DNA of 64,000 nt from Burkholderia aenigmatica (lineage in GTDB: Bacteria; Pseudomonadota; Gammaproteobacteria; Burkholderiales; Burkholderiaceae). The notes below the pieces were generated by a model. The model saw nothing but the letters and a program-made list of their open reading frames with translations. It did no database searches and was not told where the DNA came from. A program made the translations under genes and the position numbers. Shown piece after piece: positions 57,755-64,000 of the stretch. The first letter of the stretch is position 1, and every line of letters begins with the position of its first letter. The stretch is taken from contig NZ_CABVQC010000047.1 of NCBI RefSeq assembly GCF_902499175.1, forward strand, positions 1 to 64,000, given 5' to 3'.

Positions 57755-58657
57755 TCAGCGATCCTTCGGGTCGAGCGCGTCACGCAGGCCATCGCCGACG
57801 AAGTTCACGCAGTAGAGCGTCACGCACAGCATGACGGCCGGGGCCAGCAGCAGCCACGGCATCGATTCCAGTTTCTGCGCGCCGTCCTGGATCAGCACGC
57901 CCCAGCTCGTCATCGGTTCCTGCACGCCGAGGCCGAGGAACGACAGCACCGATTCGGTCAGCACGATGCCCGGCACCGAGACCGTCGCGTACACGACGAC
58001 CACGCCGAGCAGGTTCGGCACGATGTGGCGGAGCACGATCGATGCCGGCGACACGCCGATCGCGCGGGCCGCATCGACGAACTCGCGGTTGCGCAGCGAC
58101 AACGTCTGGCCGCGCACGACACGCGCCATGTCGATCCACGAGAACGCGCTGATGGTCAGCACGACCAGCATGAACGAGCGGCCGAACAGGGTCATCATCA
58201 GGATCGCGATCAGCAGGTACGGGATCGCGTACATCATGTCGACGATGCGCATCATCACGGAGTCGACGCGACCGCCCGCGAAGCCCGCGGTCGCACCCCA
58301 TGCGACGCCGAACAGGCCCGACACGAGCGTGCCGAGCAGGCCGACCTCGATCGACACGCGGCCGCCGATCAGCGTCCGCACCAGCAGGTCGCGGCCGAGC
58401 TCGTCGGTGCCGAACCAGTGCTGGTTCGCCCAGGTGGGCGCCAGGCTGATCGAGCCCCAGTCGCTTGCCGAAGGATCGGCCGCGAGCAGCCACGGGCCGA
58501 CGAAACAGGCGAGCGTGATAAGCGCAAGCAGCACGAGGCTGAACACGGCCGCGCGGTTGTGAAGGAAGCGCGCCATCGCAAGCGCGAGCGGCGAGCGCGA
58601 ACGCGGCGGCGAGTCGGTCTGCACGGGCAGGCCGACGACGGGAGTAGTCGGAGTCAT
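57755..58657 (-). CDS. peptide ABC transporter permease (OppC/DppC type)
   Basis: The 300-residue permease has an N-terminal membrane helix, a periplasmic stretch with HWFGTDELGRDLLVR, the permease core with the EAA-like loop FVDAARAIGVSPASIVLRHI, and about six helices. Start 58,657 (MTPTTPV) lies 13 bp after the OppB-type stop. Confidence 0.93.
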   Translation of the reverse strand: MTPTTPVVGLPVQTDSPPRSRSPLALAMARFLHNRAAVFSLVLLALITLACFVGPWLLAADPSASDWGSISLAPTWANQHWFGTDELGRDLLVRTLIGGRVSIEVGLLGTLVSGLFGVAWGATAGFAGGRVDSVMMRIVDMMYAIPYLLIAILMMTLFGRSFMLVVLTISAFSWIDMARVVRGQTLSLRNREFVDAARAIGVSPASIVLRHIVPNLLGVVVVYATVSVPGIVLTESVLSFLGLGVQEPMTSWGVLIQDGAQKLESMPWLLLAPAVMLCVTLYCVNFVGDGLRDALDPKDR

Positions 58658-58670
58658 CGCTGTGCCTCGC

Positions 58671-59609
58671 TCAATAACGGATGCGCGGATCGAGCCACGC
58701 ATAAGCGAGGTCGACCAGCAGGTTGAACAGCACCGCGCAAACGGTCGTCAGCACGACGAGGCCGAGCACCAGCGTGTAATCGCGGTTGATGGCGCCGTTC
58801 ACGACGAGCTGCCCGAGCCCCGGCAGCGCGAACACCGATTCGGTGACGACAGCGGCCGTGATCGACGTGATGCAGACCGTGCCGAACAGCGACACGACCG
58901 GCATCAGCGCGGGCTTCAGCGCGTGGCGCAGCACGATCGTCGAGCCCGGCAGGCCCTTCGCGCGCGCAGTGCGGATGTAGTTGCTCGACAGCGTCTCGAT
59001 CATCGAGCCGCGCATCACGCGCGCGAGCAGCGACATGTTGATGAAAGTCAGCAGCACGATCGGCAGCAGCCGGTACCGCCAGCCGCCGTCGCCCCAGCCG
59101 CCCGCGGGCAGCCAGCCGTTGCCGGACGACGTCTTCAGCAGGATCGCGAAGATCCACACGAGGACGGGACCGAGCACGAACGGCGGGATGACGTTGCCGA
59201 AGTTGCCGATCAGCATCACGAAGCGGTCGATGAAGCTGTCGCGGCGCACGGCCGCGACGGTGCCGAGCAGCACGCCGAACACGATCGAGATCGGGATCGA
59301 CACGCCGCCCACGCCGAGGCTCACGGGCAGCGCCTTCTTCACGAGATCGTTCACCGACCAGTCGACGTAGCGGAACGACGGGCCGAGATCGCCGTGCAGC
59401 AGCGCGTTCAGGTACAGCAGGTACTGCTTCCACAGCGGCTCGTCGAGGTGATACTTCGCGTTCAGGTTCGCGAGCGTGGCCGCGGACAGCTGCTTCTCCG
59501 TATCGAACGGGCCGCCGGGCGTGAAATGCAGGAGCAGGTAGCAGACGGTGACGACCGCGAGGATCGTCGGCACCGCCCACAACGTGCGCCTCAATGCGTA
59601 GGCCAGCAT
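58671..59609 (-). CDS. peptide ABC transporter permease (OppB/DppB type)
   Basis: The 312-residue permease has the typical start MLAYALRRTLWAVPTILAVV, FTPGGPFD, and the EAA-like loop YIRTARAKGLPGSTIVLRHA, followed by VTESVFALPGLGQL. It forms the membrane channel with the OppC-type protein. It lies 11 bp after the binding-protein gene. Confidence 0.93.
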   Translation of the reverse strand: MLAYALRRTLWAVPTILAVVTVCYLLLHFTPGGPFDTEKQLSAATLANLNAKYHLDEPLWKQYLLYLNALLHGDLGPSFRYVDWSVNDLVKKALPVSLGVGGVSIPISIVFGVLLGTVAAVRRDSFIDRFVMLIGNFGNVIPPFVLGPVLVWIFAILLKTSSGNGWLPAGGWGDGGWRYRLLPIVLLTFINMSLLARVMRGSMIETLSSNYIRTARAKGLPGSTIVLRHALKPALMPVVSLFGTVCITSITAAVVTESVFALPGLGQLVVNGAINRDYTLVLGLVVLTTVCAVLFNLLVDLAYAWLDPRIRY

Positions 59610-59620
59610 GATCGCTCCGC

Positions 59621-61231
59621 TCAGTGCTTGATCACGTACATGTCCTGCGAAGCACGCATGTCGATCACGTTCTTCAGCGAGTAGCCGCCGACGTATGACT
59701 TCACGAGACGGTCGGCCGTGTACTGGAACAGCGGCACCATCGGCGTGTCGTTCATCGCGAGATCGTGCGCCTGCGTGAGCAGCGCGGCGCGCGCCTTGTC
59801 GTCGAGCTTCTGGTTGCCTTCGTCGACGAGCGTGTCGGCCTGCTTGTTGCAATAGCCGACCGTGTTCTGCGAGCTGCCGCAGCGCAGCAGGTCGAAGAAC
59901 GTCATCGCGTCGTTGTAGTCGGCGAACCAGCCGTCGCGCGCGACCTGCACCTTGCCGTCATGCCGCTGCTTCATCAGCACCTTGAACTCGACGTTCTCGA
60001 GCTTCGTGTTGACGCCGAGCTTCGTGCGCCATTCCGACGCGGTGAACAGCGCGACCTTCTTGTGCAGGTCGTTGGTGTTGTACGTCAGCGTGAACGAAAG
60101 CGGCTTCGCGTCCGAGTAGCCGGCCTGCTTCAGCAGGTTCTTCGCGGCCTCAACACGCTTGGCCATCGGCCACGATGCCCATTCCGGCGTGAACGGCTGC
60201 ACGCCCTTCGTGCCGTTCGGCATCAGCCCGTACATCGGCTTCTCGCCCGACTGCGTGAGCTTCGACGTCAGCACGTCGCGATCGATCACCATCGACAGCG
60301 CCTGGCGGACGCGCTTGTCCTTCAGCGCCGCGTCGTTGTTGTTCAGGTAGTAGTAGTACGTCGCGAGCTGCAGGCCCGGGCGCAGGTCGCTGCCGAACTG
60401 CTTGCTGACCTGCGGGAAGATGCCCGACGGAATCGTGTACGTGTAGTCGACCTGACCCGCCTGGTACATGCGCATCGCGGTCTCGTCGCTCTCGATCGGC
60501 AGGTACGTGACCTTGTTGATCACGACCTTCGGCGCGTTCCAGTACTTGGCGTCCTTCGTCACAACGATGCGGTTGTTCGGCTGCCAGTCGACGAGCTGGT
60601 ATGCACCGTTGCTGACCATGTTGCCCGGGCGCGTCCACGCGTCGCCGAACTTCGCGACGGCGTCCTTGCTCACCGGCACGAGCGGCGCCATCGCGGTCAG
60701 CTCGGGGAAGAACGCGACGGGCGCGTCGGTCGTCACTTCGAGCGTGTACGGATCGACGGCGCGCACGCCGAGCGTCGACGGCGCGGCCTTGCCCGCGATG
60801 ATGTCCTTCGAGTTCTTCACGAACTCGACGAGGATCGTGTATTTCGAGCCCGTCTTCGGATCGACGAGGCGCTGCCACGAATAGACGAAATCGGCGGCCG
60901 TCACCGGCTGGCCGTTGCTCCACTTCGCGTCGTGGCGAAGCTTGAAGATCCACGTCGTCGGCGTCTTGCGTTCCCACGACAGCGCGACACCCGGCACGAC
61001 CTGGCCGGCTGCGTCGATGCGGGCCAGCCCTTCGAACAGGTCGAGGCCGATCGTGTTGCCGGTCCACGACTCGATGTGCGCCGGGTCGAGCGACTCGACT
61101 TCGGCGGGCACCTGGCGCGTCAGGTCCTGTTGAGGAGCGAGCGCGACGTTCGACGGAACGGTAACGGCGTGGGCGACAGGCGTCAGGGCGAGCGCGGCCA
61201 GCACGGCCGACATGGCATGCAAGGATTTCAT
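59621..61231 (-). CDS. periplasmic oligopeptide-binding protein (OppA/MppA type)
   Basis: The 536-residue protein has a signal peptide ending in PVAHA (about residue 22) without a lipobox. The family 5 binding-protein fold follows: VESLDPAHIESWTGNTIGLDLFEGL, KLRHDAKWSNGQPVTAADFVYSWQR, and AYQLVDWQPNNRIVVTKDAKYW. These match OppA/MppA. It is the first gene of the five-gene transporter operon. Confidence 0.94.
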   Translation of the reverse strand: MKSLHAMSAVLAALALTPVAHAVTVPSNVALAPQQDLTRQVPAEVESLDPAHIESWTGNTIGLDLFEGLARIDAAGQVVPGVALSWERKTPTTWIFKLRHDAKWSNGQPVTAADFVYSWQRLVDPKTGSKYTILVEFVKNSKDIIAGKAAPSTLGVRAVDPYTLEVTTDAPVAFFPELTAMAPLVPVSKDAVAKFGDAWTRPGNMVSNGAYQLVDWQPNNRIVVTKDAKYWNAPKVVINKVTYLPIESDETAMRMYQAGQVDYTYTIPSGIFPQVSKQFGSDLRPGLQLATYYYYLNNNDAALKDKRVRQALSMVIDRDVLTSKLTQSGEKPMYGLMPNGTKGVQPFTPEWASWPMAKRVEAAKNLLKQAGYSDAKPLSFTLTYNTNDLHKKVALFTASEWRTKLGVNTKLENVEFKVLMKQRHDGKVQVARDGWFADYNDAMTFFDLLRCGSSQNTVGYCNKQADTLVDEGNQKLDDKARAALLTQAHDLAMNDTPMVPLFQYTADRLVKSYVGGYSLKNVIDMRASQDMYVIKH

Positions 61232-61347
61232 CGTGGCAGTCTTGAGAAGAGTTGTTCGGTGAGCGTTGCGCGGCGGATGCCGCGAATTACGCTTGAGACG
61301 CTGACGGGTGCAGCGATTGAGGAGGCCCGTGATTCTCGTATTGCATG

Positions 61348-61404
61348 TTAGTATTCCTTACGTTTCTTTCGACAGGTATTCCGTCTTCGAAACGAAGGAA
61401 TACC
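61348..61404. promoter_or_regulatory. three GTATTCC half-sites, two forming a 9-bp inverted repeat
   Basis: CAGGTATTC (61,371-61,379) and GAATACCTG (61,396-61,404) are a perfect inverted pair with a CTTCG/CGAAG inner stem. A third copy, GTATTCC, begins at 61,350. The cluster lies between the XRE-cupin stop and the binding-protein gene, where an operator or attenuator for the transporter operon is expected. XRE-cupin binding is inferred. Confidence 0.45.
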
Positions 61405-61410
61405 TGTGCG

Positions 61411-61992
61411 TTAGAACAGCCTCGGTGTACCGACCCAGACCACCACCGACTCGATCTTCGCGGTGTTGACCCAGCTGTGCGGGACCGTCGACTGATAGTG
61501 CGAGCTGTCACCGGCCTGCAGGACGAACGTCTTGCCTTCCAGCGTCAGCGACACTTCCCCTTCAATCACATACAGGAACTCCTCTCCTGCATGTGTCGTC
61601 ACCTCCGACCGCTTCTGCCCCGGCGGCATCCTCACGAGGATCGCCTCCAGCTGGCGCCCTTCGGATACGTTCGTCAGCCGCGCGAACAGGTTCGCCGAAT
61701 CGGCAAACCCGAAGAAGCGCAGCTGCTCGCCTCGGCAAACCGAGCGTTCTTCACTCGGCGTATCCACAAAGTACTGCACCGTCACACCGAGCGCGTGCGC
61801 GATACCGGCCAACGATGTCAGCGACGGCGACGCGAGCCCGCGTTCGACTTGAGACAGAAACGGCTTCGAAATCCCCGCGGCGGTAGCGGTGTCGTCGAGC
61901 GTGCGCTTGAGTCGTTGACGCAACGCGCGAATCTTGCTGCCCAGTGCGGCGGTAGCGTTTGCAGACCGCGAGTTTTCAGTGGGGGGAACCAT
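61411..61992 (-). CDS. XRE-cupin transcriptional regulator
   Basis: The 193-residue protein has an N-terminal helix-turn-helix (IRALRQRLKRTLDDTATAAG, then ISKPFLSQVERGLASPSLTS) and a C-terminal cupin domain (HAGEEFLYVIEGEVSLTLEG, then SSHYQSTVPHSWVN) that senses a small ligand. It lies just upstream of the peptide transporter operon on the same strand and probably regulates it. ATG 61,992 was preferred; a TTG at 62,016 would add eight residues. Confidence 0.92.
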   Translation of the reverse strand: MVPPTENSRSANATAALGSKIRALRQRLKRTLDDTATAAGISKPFLSQVERGLASPSLTSLAGIAHALGVTVQYFVDTPSEERSVCRGEQLRFFGFADSANLFARLTNVSEGRQLEAILVRMPPGQKRSEVTTHAGEEFLYVIEGEVSLTLEGKTFVLQAGDSSHYQSTVPHSWVNTAKIESVVVWVGTPRLF

Positions 61993-62491
61993 AGCAGGCC
62001 GAAAAGTGATCGTCAAAAAATGTTTGATGGAAAATAACTAAGTTAGAACGATATAGCTTAGTCTTCGGGTTCGCTCACGTCTTCGGTGTTGAGCCCGGTG
62101 CACTAAACGGGACACGAAGCGAGCGAAATGACGCGCTATCTTGCCAGACTCGCCGGCTTCACAGGCAAGCTGCAAGCGGCTCTCCGGGAATCTTCGGAGG
62201 GCCGGCACGAAAGCTTACAACTAGATGATGAGACGAATGTTCCTGAAAGCTACTGCCACATTGGGAGTTTCCCTAGGTGGCAGATACCTGACGCACCGGA
62301 CCGGCAGCCGTTACCATGCGCGCGCCGGTCGGGGCCCCTCCCCGCCACATCAGGCGGTGTCCGACCCCGGCCCGGGCTAACCGCCCGACTGTTCCATCGC
62401 CAGCACGAAGCCTACCCGGCCCATTGTGCACCGGCTCCAGTTCGACCCCAAGACGACGCGCGATCCGTGCCGTCCGTTTCAACCGAGATTG
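61993..62491. other. intergenic region upstream of the POT transporter
   Basis: An AT-rich stretch at 61,995-62,070 holds the inverted repeat ACTAAG/CTTAGT (62,037-62,062), probably a regulator site in the promoter region. Further on, a short open frame with a Tat-like start is present (62,225-62,380). No other gene is supported. Confidence 0.5.
62225..62380 (+). other. 51-codon open frame with a twin-arginine-like start
   Basis: The frame begins MMRRMFLKATATLGVSLGG, which fits the RRxFLK twin-arginine pattern and a short hydrophobic core. The rest (Arg, Pro, Gly, Ser rich) looks non-coding and stops at once. It may be the remnant of a Tat-exported protein gene, or chance. No ribosome binding site of note was seen. 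Confidence 0.3.
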
Positions 62492-64000
62492 ATGATGCAA
62501 CCACCTGTTTCACAAACCCGATCGTTCACGACGGTCTTCCTCATCGAAATGTGGGAGCGCTTCGGCTACTACGGCATGGCCGCGCTCCTGGTCCTCTTCA
62601 TGGTCGACCGGCTCGGTTTCACCGACAGCCATGCGAACCTGACCTGGGGTGCGTTCACCGCACTCGTCTATGCGGCACCGTCGATCGGCGGCTGGATCGG
62701 CGACAAGGTGCTCGGCGCCCGTCGCACGATGATCATCGGCGCGTCCGTGCTGTGCGCCGGCTACCTGATGCTCGCGTTTCCGAACGATCACCTGACGTAC
62801 ATGTACGCGTCGCTCGGCGTGATCGTCGTCGGCAACGGCCTGTTCAAGGCCAACGCGGCGAACCTCGTGCGCCGCATCTATGAAGGCGACGACGCGCGCA
62901 TCGACAGCGCGTTCACGATCTACTACATGGCGGTCAACATCGGCTCGACGGTGTCGATGCTCGCGACGCCGTGGATCAAGGATCACTGGGGCTGGCACGC
63001 CGCGTTCGCGGTCTGCTGCGGCGGCATGCTGTTCGCGATCCTCAACTTCATGCTGATGCATCGCACGCTCGCGCATGTCGGCTCGAAGCCGGACGACGAA
63101 CCGATCCGCTGGAAGCGCCTCGGCGCGGTCGCGCTCGGCGGCGTCGGGCTCGCACTGATCACGCTGTACGTGCTGCAGCACAAGCAACTGGCGGTCGCCA
63201 GCGTGTGGACGGCAGCGTTTGCGATCCTCGCGATCTTCGCGTACATGATCGCGAAGTCGGAGCGCTCGGAGCGCGCAGGCCTGATCGCGGCGCTCGTGCT
63301 GATCGGCCAGGTGATCCTGTTCTTCATCTTCTACGTGCAGATGTCGACGTCGCTGACGCTGTTCGCGCTGCGCAACGTGGATCCGCGCTTCATGCTGTTC
63401 GGCACGACGCTGTTCACGTGGAGCGCCGCGCAGTTCCAGGCGCTGAACCCGATCTGGATCATGCTGCTGAGCCCGGTGCTCGTGTGGGTCTACAACACCG
63501 TCGCGAAGGGCGGCCGTGACCTGCCGGTCGCCGCGAAGTACGCGCTCGGCTTCGGCGCAGTGGCCGCGGGCTACCTGGTGTTCACGATCAGCGGCCGCTA
63601 CGCGATCGATGGCCGTGTGTCGTCGTGGTTCATGGTGTGGGGCTACGGCCTCTACTCGCTCGGCGAACTGCTGGTGAGCGGCCTCGGCCTCGCGATGATC
63701 GCCCGCTACGTGCCGGCGCGCATGAGCGGCTTCATGATGGGTGCGTATTTCGTCGCAACGGGCGTGTCGCAGTATCTGGGCAGCGTCGTCGCGAACTTCG
63801 CGCAGATGCCGTCGCACGAACTGCCGGCCACCGAATCGCTGCCGCTGTACCTGTCGCTGTTCGAGAAGCTCGGCTGGCTCGCCGCGATCGGCATGGTGCT
63901 CGCACTGCTGCTGCTGCCGCTGATGAACCGCCTGTCGCGCCAGCACCAGCGTTGTGCAGAAGAGCGCCGCGAAGAAGCGCTGCAGGCGCAGGGCGTCGCC
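62492..64000 (+). CDS. POT/PTR family proton-dependent peptide symporter (runs off the window)
   Basis: An uninterrupted 503-codon frame runs from ATG 62,492 to the window end without a stop. It has POT landmarks: FLIEMWERFGYYGMAALLVL (the ExxER-type proton-coupling motif), a GWIGDKVLGARR loop, and FTIYYMAVNIGS (the PTR2 signature region). About 12-14 membrane helices are evident. It imports di- and tripeptides with protons. POT proteins are about 490-510 residues, so little should be missing. It complements the adjacent peptide ABC transporter. A second Met codon follows at once. Confidence 0.92.
   Translation, partial: MMQPPVSQTRSFTTVFLIEMWERFGYYGMAALLVLFMVDRLGFTDSHANLTWGAFTALVYAAPSIGGWIGDKVLGARRTMIIGASVLCAGYLMLAFPNDHLTYMYASLGVIVVGNGLFKANAANLVRRIYEGDDARIDSAFTIYYMAVNIGSTVSMLATPWIKDHWGWHAAFAVCCGGMLFAILNFMLMHRTLAHVGSKPDDEPIRWKRLGAVALGGVGLALITLYVLQHKQLAVASVWTAAFAILAIFAYMIAKSERSERAGLIAALVLIGQVILFFIFYVQMSTSLTLFALRNVDPRFMLFGTTLFTWSAAQFQALNPIWIMLLSPVLVWVYNTVAKGGRDLPVAAKYALGFGAVAAGYLVFTISGRYAIDGRVSSWFMVWGYGLYSLGELLVSGLGLAMIARYVPARMSGFMMGAYFVATGVSQYLGSVVANFAQMPSHELPATESLPLYLSLFEKLGWLAAIGMVLALLLLPLMNRLSRQHQRCAEERREEALQAQGVA

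Noticed and set aside
62128-62883. Plus-strand frame of 251 codons overlapping the POT gene start
   Set aside because: It is out of frame with the POT transporter, has no domain and becomes Arg/Pro-rich.

Overview
The window is GC-rich, densely packed DNA that reads as a Burkholderia chromosome, most like the Burkholderia cepacia complex. The support is codon use in the GC-rich part, the H-NS histone family protein, the Burkholderia-type porins and DUF4148 protein, the complete prpR/prpB-prpC-acnD-prpF methylcitrate locus and the Tat-exported phospholipase C. No rRNA, tRNA or CRISPR array was seen. The species call is inference.

Positions 1 to about 10,660 form an accessory block that is visibly less GC-rich than the rest. 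It starts with a 22-codon mutS 5' fragment and a perfect terminator hairpin. A type VI secretion module follows on the minus strand: vgrG, a DUF2169 adaptor, a PAAR-like effector with a probable PD-(D/E)xK-type nuclease tip, and a candidate immunity gene. A lone tssF is divergent from vgrG. Two small unknown or membrane genes and a broken five-repeat zinc-ribbon gene end the block.

From 10,669 the sequence looks like core chromosome: an MgtC-like membrane protein, an AGE-family epimerase, a chemotaxis receptor, a thioesterase and a RelE/Phd-type toxin-antitoxin pair. A probable catabolic cluster runs from 15,605 to 25,211: an alpha-methylacyl-CoA racemase, an IclR regulator, and a seven-gene plus-strand series (crotonase, class III CoA transferase, crotonase, porin, MFS transporter, acyl-CoA dehydrogenase, HSL-type hydrolase). 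Its substrate is unknown. The minus-strand prpB-prpC-acnD-prpF operon (25,269-31,389) degrades propionate by the methylcitrate cycle. It has a recognisable sigma-54 promoter and a divergent prpR activator.

Positions 33,574-37,874 hold a CGNR regulator divergent from a glyoxalase-family gene, with two matched operators around a near-consensus promoter, then an FAH-family hydrolase, a second IclR regulator and an unknown 180-residue protein. Just downstream lies the most unusual feature: a non-coding array of 14 CTCACC hexamers spaced 23 bp apart (37,969-38,283). Three further copies of the same bipartite motif, inverted, lie around the hns-type gene at 41,538-41,837. Between them is a Pat-like acetyltransferase.

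The rest holds a sigma-54 activator with its target GntP permease, promoter and enhancer sites; a DUF4148 protein; a tautomerase; a thioredoxin-fold protein; a GNAT enzyme; phospholipase C; a DedA-rhodanese fusion; an OprD-type porin; a complete peptide ABC transporter operon (substrate-binding protein, two permeases, two ATPases) with an XRE-cupin regulator; and a POT-family peptide symporter that runs off the right edge. Peptide uptake is thus served by two adjacent systems.
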